The notes below the pieces were generated by a model. That model made no database searches. It had not been told where the DNA came from and saw nothing but the letters and a program-made list of their open reading frames with translations. A DNA stretch of 64,000 nt from Paracoccaceae bacterium (GTDB lineage Bacteria; Pseudomonadota; Alphaproteobacteria; Rhodobacterales; Rhodobacteraceae): NCBI GenBank assembly GCA_003605175.1, contig QWDA01000005.1:62001-126000 (forward strand). The letters are read 5' to 3'. The translations under genes were made by a program, and so were the position numbers. The first letter of the stretch is position 1. Each line of letters begins with the position of its first letter. Shown piece by piece: positions 45,485 to 54,407 of the stretch.

Positions 45485-45520
45485 GGGGCAGTCCGGCGGT
45501 CGAGGCGCCGGCGCTGCCCC
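45485..45520. terminator. Second hairpin at the tct/sit convergence
   Basis: GGGGCAG (45485-45491) pairs with CTGCCCC (45514-45520), and inside it CGGCG pairs with CGCCG. It reaches the stop codon of the leftward sitD gene, so it most likely ends that transcript. Confidence 0.5.
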
Positions 45521-46356
45521 TACCATCCCGAATTCGTCGCCCTCCTGGCCTGCAGGGTCCGGCGAAGGAAGGCGATCAGGAAGATCGCCGTCAGGATCAG
45601 TATCACGGTGGGCGCCGGCGCGCTGTCGAGGAAGAAGCTCAGATAGACCCCGCCCAGCATCGAGATCATGCAGACCGCCACCGCCACTGCCAGCATTCTT
45701 CCGAAGCTGTGGACCAGAAGGAAGGCGATGGCGCCCGGCGCCACCAGCAGCCCGACGGCGAGGATCAGACCGGTCGCCGAAAGCGTCGCGACGATGGTCA
45801 GCGAGAGGATCGTCAGAAGGCCGTAATGCAGGATCCCGACAGGGAGACCACAGGCCCTGGCCTGCGCCGGGTCGAAGGCGTGCAGCATGAGGTCCTTCCA
45901 TTTTAGGAGCAGCGCGGCGGCCACGGCGAGGGAAATCAGCCCGGCGGTCCAGAGGTCTTCGGCGCCGACCCCGAGCATGTTGCCGAAGAGGATGTGGTCG
46001 AGGTGAACGTTTGTGTGGATCGAAACGTAGAGCACGATCCCGAGGCCGAACATGCCGGAGAAGACCACCCCCATCACCGTATCCTGCTTCACCCGGCTGT
46101 TCTCCGAGAGATAGCCGGTGGCGATCGCGGTGAGCATGCCGGCGGCGAAGGCGCCGAGGATCAGCGGGAAGCCGAGAATGTAGGCCAGCACGATGCCCGG
46201 CAGGACGGCGTGGCTGACCGCATCGCCCATCAGCGCCCAGCCCTTGAGCACCAGAAAGCAAGACAGGAGCGCCGTCGGCACCGAGACGATCAGGGCGATC
46301 CAGAACGCGTTCTGCATGAACGGGAACTGGAACGGCATGAGCAGGGTGTCGAGCAT
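45520..46356 (-). CDS. sitD: Manganese/iron ABC transporter permease
   Basis: A 278-residue permease of the ABC-3 (zinc/manganese/iron chelate) family with about eight helices. GWALMGDAVSHAVLPGIVLAYILGFPLILGAFAAG is the family segment. It is last in the sitABCD order and its start overlaps the sitC stop (TGATG). It is closely similar in plan to the sitC product, with which it presumably forms a heterodimeric channel. Confidence 0.93.
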   Translation of the reverse strand: MLDTLLMPFQFPFMQNAFWIALIVSVPTALLSCFLVLKGWALMGDAVSHAVLPGIVLAYILGFPLILGAFAAGMLTAIATGYLSENSRVKQDTVMGVVFSGMFGLGIVLYVSIHTNVHLDHILFGNMLGVGAEDLWTAGLISLAVAAALLLKWKDLMLHAFDPAQARACGLPVGILHYGLLTILSLTIVATLSATGLILAVGLLVAPGAIAFLLVHSFGRMLAVAVAVCMISMLGGVYLSFFLDSAPAPTVILILTAIFLIAFLRRTLQARRATNSGW

Positions 46357-47216
46357 CACGTCGGCTCCGCACGAAGCGCCTCGGCCGACTTGCGCCGCGC
46401 GGCGAGGAGACCGTGCTTGGGTGCCCAGACGAAGGTCGCGAGGAAGATCAGGGTCTGCAGGCAGACGATGATCCCGCCGGTGGCGCCGTCGAGGAAATAG
46501 CTGGCATAGGCGCCGGTGAAGCTCGTGACCGTGCCGATGGCGACCGAGGTCAGGATCAGCCGCGGGAAGCGGTCGCAGATCAGGTAGGCGGTGGCGCCCG
46601 GCGTCACCACCATGGCGATGACCAGAAAGGCGCCCACCGTCTGCATCGCCGCGACGACGCAGGCCGAGAGCAGGACGAAGAACAGGGCCTTGAGAAGGCC
46701 CGGGCGCAGCCCGATGGAGCGGGCATGGCTCTCGTCGAAGAAGACCACCATCAGGTCCTTCCACTTGGCGGTCAGGATGGCCAGCGAGACGAAGCCGATG
46801 ATCGCCAGTTGCCAGGTGTCCTCGGGCGTGATGGCGAGGATATTGCCCATGGTGATGGTCTGGATCGACACCGCCATCGGGTTCACCGAGGCCATGAACA
46901 GGCCGAGCCCGAAGAAGGAGGTGAAGATGATGCCGATGATCACATCGACCTTGAGCCCCGAGCGGTCGGAGAGAAACAGCATCGCTGCCGCGGCGAGCCC
47001 GCCCGAGAGGAACGCGCCGAGCGCGAAGGGGATGCCGAGGATGTAGGCACCGGCCACGCCCGGGACCACTGAATGCGAAAGCGCGTCGCCGATCAGCGAC
47101 CAGCCCTTGAGCATGAGATAGGAGGACAGGAAGGCGCAGACGCCGCCGACCAGCGCCGAGACCCACATTGCGTTGGTCATGTAGCCATAGCTGAAGGGCT
47201 CGAGCAGCGTGCTCAT
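46356..47216 (-). CDS. sitC: Manganese/iron ABC transporter permease
   Basis: A 286-residue ABC-3 family permease. Marks are [43 protein letters not shown], then [24 protein letters not shown]. It overlaps sitB by four bases (ATGA) and sitD by one, so the three membrane/ATPase genes are translationally coupled. Located in the inner membrane, it imports Mn(II) or Fe(II) delivered by SitA. Confidence 0.93.
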   Translation of the reverse strand: MSTLLEPFSYGYMTNAMWVSALVGGVCAFLSSYLMLKGWSLIGDALSHSVVPGVAGAYILGIPFALGAFLSGGLAAAAMLFLSDRSGLKVDVIIGIIFTSFFGLGLFMASVNPMAVSIQTITMGNILAITPEDTWQLAIIGFVSLAILTAKWKDLMVVFFDESHARSIGLRPGLLKALFFVLLSACVVAAMQTVGAFLVIAMVVTPGATAYLICDRFPRLILTSVAIGTVTSFTGAYASYFLDGATGGIIVCLQTLIFLATFVWAPKHGLLAARRKSAEALRAEPT

Positions 47217-48118
47217 GGCTGTTCGTCCCGCCGATGGGTCTTGCCGCCATAGCGGACCAGCGGGCGCTCGTCATCGGTGAGGATCGTGACCTGGCGCGGG
47301 TCGTCGTCGTCGTGCAGATCGGCCCCGCCCAGCGTGAAGTGCCGCAGCACGCCGCCGAAGGCGCTTTCGAGATTGTCGCGGGTGAAGGTGGTCTCCGTAG
47401 GACCGTAGGCCAGCACCGTCCCCTTGACCAGCACGGTGCGGTCGCAGAACTCCGGCACCATGCCGAGGTTGTGCGTCGAGACCAGCATCACCCGCCCCTC
47501 GTCGCGAAGCTCGCGCAGGAGCGCGATGATCTGTTCTTCGGTCTTGACGTCGACCCCGGTGAACGGCTCGTCCAGCAGGATCACCCGGCCGTCCTGGGCG
47601 AGTGCCCGCGCCAGGAAGACGCGTTTCTTCTGGCCGCCGGAAAGCTCGCCGATCTGACGATGCCGGAAATCCGCCATGTCGACCCGCGCGAGCGCCGCCG
47701 TCACCGCGTCATGATCCGCTCGCGAGGCGCGCCGCAGGAACCCCATATGCCCGTAGCGCCCCATCATGACCACGTCCTCGACCAGCACCGGAAAGGCCCA
47801 GTCGACCTCTTCGGATTGCGGCACATAGGCGACGAGGTTCTTCTTCAGCGCCTGTGGCACATCGAGCCCGAGCAGACGTATCTCGCCCTTAGCGGCGGGC
47901 AGGAAGCCCATGATCGCCTTGAAGAGCGTCGATTTTCCCGCCCCGTTCACCCCGACCAGGGCCGTGACCGTGCCGCGCGGGATCTCGAAGGTCGCATTGC
48001 GCAGGGCGGTGTGCCCGTTGCGATAGGTCACCGTCACGTCGCGCGCCACGATCCCGCCGCCGGGATCCGTTCGCTCGACGTGTTCGGGTTCCGGCATCTG
48101 GCCATCGTCGTGCAACAT
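47213..48118 (-). CDS. sitB: Manganese/iron ABC transporter ATP-binding protein
   Basis: A 301-residue ATPase. Walker A is GVNGAGKST near residues 56-64, the signature [16 protein letters not shown] near 159-172, Walker B VILLDEP, and the switch His is in [10 protein letters not shown]-terminal extension rich in Asp and His ([13 protein letters not shown]) is short and may be metal-sensing, or only a linker. The start ATG 48118 follows GAAGGA. The gap to sitA is about 90 bases. Confidence 0.95.
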   Translation of the reverse strand: MLHDDGQMPEPEHVERTDPGGGIVARDVTVTYRNGHTALRNATFEIPRGTVTALVGVNGAGKSTLFKAIMGFLPAAKGEIRLLGLDVPQALKKNLVAYVPQSEEVDWAFPVLVEDVVMMGRYGHMGFLRRASRADHDAVTAALARVDMADFRHRQIGELSGGQKKRVFLARALAQDGRVILLDEPFTGVDVKTEEQIIALLRELRDEGRVMLVSTHNLGMVPEFCDRTVLVKGTVLAYGPTETTFTRDNLESAFGGVLRHFTLGGADLHDDDDPRQVTILTDDERPLVRYGGKTHRRDEQP

Positions 48119-48208
48119 CGCGAGTCCTTCTACCGTAAAAACGGATCGCCCGAAACGGGAAGACCCGCCGCGCTGAATGCCGCCGGCAGGCCCGCCCCCG
48201 GGAAGGGA

Positions 48209-49114
48209 TCAGTTCGTGCCGCCCGTCAGACCGTCCGCCACCGTTTGCGAGGTCACCCGGAGCAGATCTAGATAGGAGGGCACCGGGCCGTCGGGCTCGG
48301 ACAGGCTGTCGACATAGAGCACCCCGCCATAGGCCGCGCCGGTCTCGCGCGCGACCTGTTCGGCTGGCGCGGTGTTGACGGTGCTTTCGCAGAACACCAC
48401 CGGCACGTGGTGCTCCCTGACCCCGTCGATCACCTTCCGCACCTGCTGCGGCGTGCCCATCTGGTCGGCGTTCATCGGCCAGAGATAGAGCTCCTTCATG
48501 CCGAAATCGCGCGCCAGATAGCTGAACGCGCCCTCGCAGGTCACCAGCCAGCGTTGCGCCTCGGGGATGGCCGCGATCTCCTGGCGAAGCGGTTCCAGCG
48601 TGGCGCGCAGCTCGTCCTTGTAGGCCATCGCGTTGGCGACATAGGTGGCCGCGTTCTCCGGGTCATGCTCGACGAAGGCTTCGAGAATGTTGTCGATATA
48701 GACCAGCGCGTTATCGAGCCCCATCCAGGCGTGCGGGTTCGGCTTGCCCTCATAGGCGCCGGCGGCGATCGGGATCGGATCTATCCCGTCGGTCAGCGTT
48801 ACTGACGGAATGTCGCCGAGATTCGCGATGAACTGTTCGAACCAGAGCTCGAGGTTCATGCCGTTCCTGAGAATGAGGTCCGCATCCTGCGCCCCGACAA
48901 GGTCCCGCGGCGTGGGCTCGTAGCCATGGATTTCCGCGCCGGGCTTGGTGATCGACACCACGTCCGCGGCATCGCCGGCCACATGTTGCGACATGTCGGC
49001 CAGGACGGTGAAGGTCGTCACCACCTTCATCCGGCCTTCATCCGCTCTCGCCGCTCCGGCGCCGACCGCAGCGACCATCAGCACGCCCAGCAGGCGCGTC
49101 ATCTTCGGTGGCAT
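48209..49114 (-). CDS. sitA: Manganese/iron ABC transporter substrate-binding protein
   Basis: Cluster A-I (ZnuA/TroA/PsaA) metal receptor, 301 residues with a cleaved signal peptide (LLGVLMVAAVGAGAARA). Metal ligands can be followed: His in EIHGYEPTPRD, His in NPHAWMGLDNA, Glu in CEGAFSYLARDF, and Asp in LYVDSLS. The absence of a His-rich loop argues for Mn/Fe rather than Zn. It is the first gene of sitABCD, preceded by GAGAGGA and a palindromic box shared with the divergent Fur-family gene. Confidence 0.95.
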   Translation of the reverse strand: MPPKMTRLLGVLMVAAVGAGAARADEGRMKVVTTFTVLADMSQHVAGDAADVVSITKPGAEIHGYEPTPRDLVGAQDADLILRNGMNLELWFEQFIANLGDIPSVTLTDGIDPIPIAAGAYEGKPNPHAWMGLDNALVYIDNILEAFVEHDPENAATYVANAMAYKDELRATLEPLRQEIAAIPEAQRWLVTCEGAFSYLARDFGMKELYLWPMNADQMGTPQQVRKVIDGVREHHVPVVFCESTVNTAPAEQVARETGAAYGGVLYVDSLSEPDGPVPSYLDLLRVTSQTVADGLTGGTN

Positions 49115-49150
49115 TGCTAATCCTCTCGTCGTTGGCAACTCCACGAACTT

Positions 49151-49175
49151 GTAAATGCAAATCACTCGCATTTGT
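49151..49175. promoter_or_regulatory. Mur/Fur-type box between sitA and its regulator
   Basis: AAATGC (49153-49158), nine bases, then GCATTT (49168-49173), within a longer imperfect palindrome beginning TTG and ending CAA. The core TGCAAATCACTCGCA resembles the manganese-responsive Mur boxes known from alphaproteobacteria (from memory). It lies 39 bases before sitA and 86 bases before the Fur-family gene, so it could control both. Confidence 0.7.
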
Positions 49176-49258
49176 CAAGGAGGATGAGAGGTATTCTCAT
49201 CTATTGCCCCAAACGCGAAAACCGGCTAAGACGCGGCTCTCATGGCGGAGACTGGCGG

Positions 49259-49675
49259 ATGCCTGCGGAAACGACGGATCTTGCTCAGGCGCTGCGCGAT
49301 GCGGGCCTCAGAGTGACGCATCAGCGTCTCTCTCTCCTGTCGCTGCTGATGGACGCCTCGGATCATCCGAACGCGGACGAATTGCTCGCGCGGGCGCGGG
49401 CGGAGGACGATTCGGTCTCGCTGGCGACGGTCTATCGCACGCTCGCGATCCTCGAGGAGGCCGGCCTGATCCGGAAGCTGACCCTCGAGAACGAACCGGC
49501 GCGCTTCGAGAGCATGCCGCTGGCCGAGCACGACCACCTCGTGGATATCGACAGCGGAGAGGTCGTCGAGATCGCGAGCGAAGAGATCAACCGGATCCGC
49601 AAGGATCTGGTCGAGGGGCTCGGCTACGAGATTGTCAGCCACACCACCCTGATCAGGGCGCGCAAGTTGCGCTGA
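49259..49675 (+). CDS. mur: Fur-family metalloregulator, probably manganese-responsive Mur
   Basis: A 138-residue Fur-superfamily repressor. The winged helix occupies about residues 5-85 (LRDAGLRVTHQRLSLLSLL, HPNADELLARA, VSLATVYRTLAILEEAGLI); the dimerisation/metal domain follows with HDHLVDIDSGEVVEI. No CxxC zinc-finger pairs are present, as in alphaproteobacterial Mur. Divergence from sitABCD and the shared box support Mn(II)-dependent repression of uptake. The start ATG 49259 follows GGAG; earlier in-frame codons lie in the operator region. Confidence 0.88.
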   Translation: MPAETTDLAQALRDAGLRVTHQRLSLLSLLMDASDHPNADELLARARAEDDSVSLATVYRTLAILEEAGLIRKLTLENEPARFESMPLAEHDHLVDIDSGEVVEIASEEINRIRKDLVEGLGYEIVSHTTLIRARKLR

Positions 49676-49750
49676 GGCGGGCCGCGTCCCCGCCGGGGGC
49701 TTGGGCCGCCTTGGTGGCGATCCGATCGGCCACGACCCACTCGACACTGC

Positions 49751-51427
49751 CTATCGGTCGGGCGAGAGCCCGAATTTCTTCACCCTGTAGTCCAGCTTGG
49801 CGCGGGTCAGGCCCAGCTTTCGGGCAGCGGCGGAGATGTTCCAGTCCGCCTCGATCAGGGCGGTGCGGACCGCCTCGACCTCGATCTCCGTGAGCGTGCG
49901 GCCGTCGTGGATCTCGGCGATGGATTTCGGCCTGGAGGCGTCGCCGTCCATCTTTACCCGCGCCGCCACGCGTGGCGCCTTCTCGATCATCGAGAAGACA
50001 TGCGTGATATCCACCTTGCCGCCCGGTTCGGCGTAGATCACGCCGCGTTCGATCAGGTTCGACAATTCCCGCAGGTTGCCGGGGTAGTCATAGCGCAGGA
50101 GCATGTCGAAGACCTGCCCGGTCAGACCCTGGAGCGGCTTTACGTGGCGGCTGCGGTGCAGGTTCATGAAGTGCTCGATCAGTTCGGGCAGGTCGTCGCG
50201 GCGCTCGCGCAGGGGCGGGATGAAGACCGGCAGCACCGAAAGACGATATTGCAGATCGGCGCGCAGCCTGCCTTCGGTGACGGCATCGAGCGGATGTTCA
50301 CCGGTCGCCGCCACGATGCGGTAGGGCCGGATGTTCCGGTCGTGCAGGGTGAGCGCCAGACGCGCCTGCATATGCGCGGGAAGTCTGGTGACGTCGTTGA
50401 GAAAGAGCGTGCCGCCCTCGGCCTGTTTCAGCAGACCGCTTTCGCCAAAGAGCGTCTCGACCTCTGCCTCGCCCGCACCGAGGAAGGCCGAGCAGTTCAC
50501 CGGAACGAAGGGCGAGTCGGGGCTGGTGCCGAGCTTGTGCAGGTGGCGGGCGAAGTGTTCCTTGCCGGTCCCGGGCTCGCCGATCAGGAGCACGGGTTCG
50601 GCGAATCCGGCGACCCTCTCGAGGAGGCGCCTGGCGCGCTGGATCGCGGCCGAGGAGCCGACGATCAGGCCCTGGTCCTTCGGGGGAAGCGGTGCCGGTG
50701 CCTTGACATCGCTCGGCGGTTTCCAGGGGTCGGAACGCCTGGATTTCTGGCCCTTGAGGCCGAAGATCTCGAGCTCCGGCACATCGCCCCAGCTTTCCGC
50801 ATCGCGGCCGATCACCACGCAGCGCTGCGCGCCCTGGCCAACGCATTCGATCTCGCGAAAGATCACCGGATAGCCCAGCAGCGTGGTGGTATAGCCCGAG
50901 GGTACGCCGACCTGGAGCCAGCAGGTGGGGCAGTCGCAGACCCCGAACTCGCGCAGATGCTCGGTGCCCTCGACGCTGTCGTGCCAGTGGAATTCGCCCA
51001 GATACTGCTGCTTGCCGGCGTCGAACTCGAAGCGCTTGGTGACGACTTTGGCGAAGCCCTCCATGGTGTGGAGCCGAGGGCCGGCGGCCAGCGCGGCGGT
51101 GACGTTGTCCTGGCGAAAGCGCTTCTTGATGAGTTCGGCCAGCTGGACGCCCTGCACCCAGCCCACCCTCAGGAGGTCTTCGCGAGTGCGGTCCATGCCG
51201 GCATTGGCGATCATCCGGGCGCGCAGGGCGCCCAGGACTTCGGTCTGGATCATCACCATGCGTTCGTCGTTGAGCCAGATGCGCCCGTCGCCCAATGCGA
51301 ATTGCAGCGCGCCGGCGAGGTCGCTCAGCGTGGGCGGGGCGCCCTCGTCGAGCTGCAGGCTGTCGCCGCGTTCGAGAATCTTCGGGGCCCGGCGCGAGGC
51401 CTCGGCAAGGGAGATGCGAACAGGCAT
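49751..51427 (-). CDS. XylR/DmpR-like enhancer-binding protein lacking the GAFTGA loop
   Basis: A 558-residue regulator: an XylR_N-type sensor (about 25-125), a V4R domain (about 130-225, ending in the CDCPTCWLQVG and ECVGQGAQRCVV cysteines), a linker, an AAA+ domain (about 255-480) and a Fis-type helix-turn-helix (ISAAARKLGLTRAKLDYRVKKFGL, about 530-555). Walker A is GEPGTGKEHF (near 282-291). Between LFG and the Walker B strand only ESGLLKQAE remains, so the GAFTGA loop that contacts sigma-54 is deleted, and Walker B reads LFLNDV instead of LFLDEI. It is therefore unlikely to act on sigma-54 polymerase. It is divergent from the benzaldehyde dehydrogenase gene, so it should sense an aromatic effector. 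Confidence 0.88.
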   Translation of the reverse strand: MPVRISLAEASRRAPKILERGDSLQLDEGAPPTLSDLAGALQFALGDGRIWLNDERMVMIQTEVLGALRARMIANAGMDRTREDLLRVGWVQGVQLAELIKKRFRQDNVTAALAAGPRLHTMEGFAKVVTKRFEFDAGKQQYLGEFHWHDSVEGTEHLREFGVCDCPTCWLQVGVPSGYTTTLLGYPVIFREIECVGQGAQRCVVIGRDAESWGDVPELEIFGLKGQKSRRSDPWKPPSDVKAPAPLPPKDQGLIVGSSAAIQRARRLLERVAGFAEPVLLIGEPGTGKEHFARHLHKLGTSPDSPFVPVNCSAFLGAGEAEVETLFGESGLLKQAEGGTLFLNDVTRLPAHMQARLALTLHDRNIRPYRIVAATGEHPLDAVTEGRLRADLQYRLSVLPVFIPPLRERRDDLPELIEHFMNLHRSRHVKPLQGLTGQVFDMLLRYDYPGNLRELSNLIERGVIYAEPGGKVDITHVFSMIEKAPRVAARVKMDGDASRPKSIAEIHDGRTLTEIEVEAVRTALIEADWNISAAARKLGLTRAKLDYRVKKFGLSPDR

Positions 51428-51667
51428 TTCACGAATTTCTCGAGTTGTTGCGGTGATTTCATAAATTTATGAATCATCGGCGGTCCAGATCAAGGCAAAA
51501 ATTATATTTTATTATCAGGTATATGAAGTGATTCTCATGGGCCTCAGCAAAAAGTTCTTGCGAAAACCGTGGATCGGAAAACCTAGTCATCGGCAAGGAG
51601 CACGATGCGCGACCGACGATCCGGGGGATGTCGGCCTGCGCGTCAGGGGAGAGTTCGGGAGGACATC
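51428..51667. promoter_or_regulatory. Divergent control region with a perfect 16-bp palindrome
   Basis: TTCATAAATTTATGAA at 51458-51473 is a perfect palindrome, 31 bases upstream of the regulator start. It is followed by an AT-rich stretch (51495-51530) with several -10-like hexamers (for example TATATT and TATTAT). I find no -24/-12 element with GG-N10-GC spacing, in agreement with a regulator that lacks GAFTGA. The rest up to 51667 holds no gene. Confidence 0.6.
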
Positions 51668-53146
51668 ATGGACGGCGCGCAGCAGCCATTTTTCGACATG
51701 GCCATCTGGGGTGGCAAAATCTACTTGGGCGGTTGGGCCGCCGGATCGGGCGGGGCCGACGAGGTCACCGCACCTGCCGACGGAGCAGCGGTCGCCTCGG
51801 TGGGATGTGCGACGCCATCCGATCTGGCGTCCGCCGCACGCGCTGCGCGCGATGCGCAGCCAGCCTGGGAGGCGACCGACCCGACGAAGCGGGCAGAGAT
51901 CCTGAACAGGGCCGCCGATATCCTTCAGGCCAATGCCGGGGAGCTGATCCCCTGGATCATCCGCGAGACGGGTTCGATCCCGCCCAAGGCCGGGATCGAG
52001 ATCGAGCATAGCGCGGGGTTCCTGCGCGCCGCCGCCGATGCCGCGACCGAAGGGCAGGTCCAGGAGCTGGCATCGGTCGACGGGCGCGGCGCCAGCGAAG
52101 AGCTGATCCGCGTGGCGCATGGCGTCGTCGGCGTGATCTCGCCCTTCAACTTTCCCCTGATCCTGTCGATCCGCGCCATCGCGGCGGCGCTGGCCACCGG
52201 CAATGCGGTGGTGCACAAGCCCGATCCGCGCACCCCGATCACCGGCGGCCTGATGATCGCGCGGGTGTTCGAGGCGGCGGGCCTGCCGGACAACCTGTTG
52301 CACATCGTCCCCGGCGGGGCCGATGTGGGCGTGGCGATGTGCGAGGATCCGAGCATCGCGATGATCTCCTTCACCGGCTCGCCCGAGATCGGCGCCAAGG
52401 TGGGCGAGGCCTGCGGGCGCAATCTCAAGAAGGTGCAACTGGAACTGGGCGGCAAGAACGCCCTGATCGTGCTCGACGATGCCGACCCGGAAATCGCCGC
52501 TTCGAACTGCGCCTGGGGCGCCTGGTTGCACCAGGGCCAGATCTGCATGGCGACGGGGCTGATCCTCGTGCCCGCCGCGATGGCCGAGAACCTGACGCAG
52601 CAACTGGCGACAAAGGCGCATCACCTGCCGGTGGGCGATCCGGCCAGGGAGGAATGCGCGCTCGGGCCGCTGATTGACGCGAAGGAGGCCCGGCGGATCG
52701 AGGAGATCGTCGCCGACGCGGTTGCCAAGGGGGCCACCTGCCATGTGGGCGGCAAGGCCAATGGCACGCTCTTTCCGGCCACGGTGCTGTCCGGCGTCAG
52801 GCCCGGCATGCGCGCTTTCGAGGAGGAAATCTTCGGGCCGGTCGCAGTGGTGGTCGCCTACAAGGACGACGACCATGCGGTCGAACTGGCGCGGATGACC
52901 GATTTCGGCCTCGTCGCCTCGGTCATCGGCGGCGATGTCGCCCGCGCCCGTGCGGTGGGCATGCGGCTGCCGGTGGGGCATCTCCACATCAACGATCAGA
53001 CCGTGACGGCCTCGCCCATCGCCCCGTTCGGAGGGCGCGGACGCTCGGGCAACGGTTCGCGTATCTCCGGACCTGCGATCTGGGAGGAGTTCACGCAGTA
53101 CCTCTGGGTCACGACCAAGCCCGCGGCCACGCCCTATCCGTTCTGA
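51668..53146 (+). CDS. xylC: Benzaldehyde dehydrogenase (NAD)
   Basis: Aldehyde dehydrogenase of 492 residues oxidising benzaldehyde or a ring-substituted analogue to the acid. The catalytic Cys lies in HQGQICMATG (near residue 294), the Glu in LELGGKNALIVLDDAD (near 260), and the cofactor segment is VISPFNFPLILSIRAIAAALATGNAVVHKP. The opening FDMAIWGGKIYLGGW is typical of XylC-type enzymes. It is first in the rightward operon, with GGGAGGA before ATG 51668, and is followed after 15 bases by an aryl-alcohol dehydrogenase: the usual order of a benzyl-alcohol oxidation pair. Confidence 0.9.
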   Translation: MDGAQQPFFDMAIWGGKIYLGGWAAGSGGADEVTAPADGAAVASVGCATPSDLASAARAARDAQPAWEATDPTKRAEILNRAADILQANAGELIPWIIRETGSIPPKAGIEIEHSAGFLRAAADAATEGQVQELASVDGRGASEELIRVAHGVVGVISPFNFPLILSIRAIAAALATGNAVVHKPDPRTPITGGLMIARVFEAAGLPDNLLHIVPGGADVGVAMCEDPSIAMISFTGSPEIGAKVGEACGRNLKKVQLELGGKNALIVLDDADPEIAASNCAWGAWLHQGQICMATGLILVPAAMAENLTQQLATKAHHLPVGDPAREECALGPLIDAKEARRIEEIVADAVAKGATCHVGGKANGTLFPATVLSGVRPGMRAFEEEIFGPVAVVVAYKDDDHAVELARMTDFGLVASVIGGDVARARAVGMRLPVGHLHINDQTVTASPIAPFGGRGRSGNGSRISGPAIWEEFTQYLWVTTKPAATPYPF

Positions 53147-53161
53147 TCCGAGGCAAGAAAC

Positions 53162-54271
53162 ATGAGCATTCAAATCAAAGCCGCCGTCGCCCGCGAGCCG
53201 GGCGCCGAGCTCAGCATCGAAGAGATCATCCTGGACGGTCCGCGCGAGGACGAAATCCTTGTGCGGGTCGTCGCGACCGGCGTCTGCCATACCGACCTTG
53301 TCGTGATGGCGGGTCACCTCCCAACCCCCATGCCCGTCGTGCTCGGGCATGAGGGTGCCGGCGTCGTCGAGACCGTGGGGGAAGCGGTCACGAAGGTGAA
53401 GCCCGGTGACCGCGTCGTGATGACCTTCAACACCTGCGGATCCTGTCCGTCATGCAATTCCGGCGAAATGGCCTATTGCTACGAGTTCTTCCCGCGCAAC
53501 TTCTTCGCCACCCGCGCGGATGGAAGCGTGGCGTTCAGGAACGGTGCCGGCGAAGTGCACTCGAATTTCTTCGGCCAGTCGTCTTTCGCCACCCACGCCC
53601 TGGCGCATGAACGCAATATCGTGAAGCTCGATGTCGACGAAAGCGACCTGCCGCTGATGGGTCCCCTGGCCTGCGGTATCCAGACCGGCGCGGGCGCGGT
53701 GATGAACGCGCTCAAGGTTCAGGAGGGCAAGAGCTTCGTCGTCTTCGGCGCCGGCTCGGTCGGGCTCTCGGCGGTGATGGCGGCGAAGGTGCAGGGGGCA
53801 TCGACAATCATCGCGGTGGACCTGCACGACAGCCGGCTGGACATGGCCCGCGAACTGGGCGCGACCCATACCGTGAATGCCGGGGCCCCGGACGTGGTCG
53901 ACCAGATCAAGGCCATTACGGGCGGCGGCGCGAACTATGCGCTCGACACGACCGGGCTGCCGCCGGTGATCCGGCAGGCGGTGGATGCGCTGGCCCCTCG
54001 CGGCCGGGCGGCGGTTCTGGGCGCACCGATGCCCGGGTCGGAAATCTCGGTCGACAACACCGATTTCATGTCCACCGGCAAGACGCTGATGGGCGTGGTC
54101 GAGGGCGAGTCCGACGGGGACACCTTCATCCCCAGGCTCGTTTCCTTGTGGAAGGCCGGACAGTTCCCGTTCGACAAGCTGGTGACCTTCTACGAGTTCG
54201 ACGAGATCAACAAGGCGATCCACGACAGCCATGAAGGCCGCGCGATCAAGCCGATCCTGAAGATCGGCTAG
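53162..54271 (+). CDS. xylB: Zinc-dependent aryl-alcohol (benzyl alcohol) dehydrogenase
   Basis: MDR-family alcohol dehydrogenase, 369 residues, converting benzyl-type alcohols to aldehydes with NAD. Catalytic zinc ligands are Cys in TGVCHTDLV, the HE pair in VLGHEGAGVVE, and Cys in GPLACGIQTGAGAV. The structural-zinc loop is NTCGSCPSCNSGEMAYC (four Cys). FVVFGAGSVGLSAVMAAKVQGASTIIAVDLHDSRL is the NAD domain with its acidic specificity residue. It works directly before the benzaldehyde dehydrogenase in the pathway. Confidence 0.92.
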   Translation: MSIQIKAAVAREPGAELSIEEIILDGPREDEILVRVVATGVCHTDLVVMAGHLPTPMPVVLGHEGAGVVETVGEAVTKVKPGDRVVMTFNTCGSCPSCNSGEMAYCYEFFPRNFFATRADGSVAFRNGAGEVHSNFFGQSSFATHALAHERNIVKLDVDESDLPLMGPLACGIQTGAGAVMNALKVQEGKSFVVFGAGSVGLSAVMAAKVQGASTIIAVDLHDSRLDMARELGATHTVNAGAPDVVDQIKAITGGGANYALDTTGLPPVIRQAVDALAPRGRAAVLGAPMPGSEISVDNTDFMSTGKTLMGVVEGESDGDTFIPRLVSLWKAGQFPFDKLVTFYEFDEINKAIHDSHEGRAIKPILKIG

Positions 54272-54340
54272 GCCCGCGCATACCGGTCGGGGCACCGATT
54301 GGGGTGCGGCGCCCCCGCAAGAACAACAACCAGAAAAGGC

Positions 54341-54354
54341 CGGACAACTGTCCG
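54341..54354 (+). other. Small intercistronic hairpin
   Basis: CGGACA-AC-TGTCCG at 54341-54354, lying in the 136-base gap between the alcohol dehydrogenase and outer-membrane protein genes. A weak terminator or processing site is possible; the two-base loop means the actual stem is shorter. Confidence 0.3.
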
Positions 54355-54407
54355 AACGGCCGATGCGCCGTGCGGATCCGGCTGTCCAACGGAAGAGGGG
54401 AAGTACC

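Noticed and set aside
51530-51560. Possible sigma-54 promoter (GG near 51540, TTGC near 51558) before the benzaldehyde dehydrogenase gene
   Set aside because: The GG-to-GC spacing is 19 bases instead of 10, so it does not fit a -24/-12 element.
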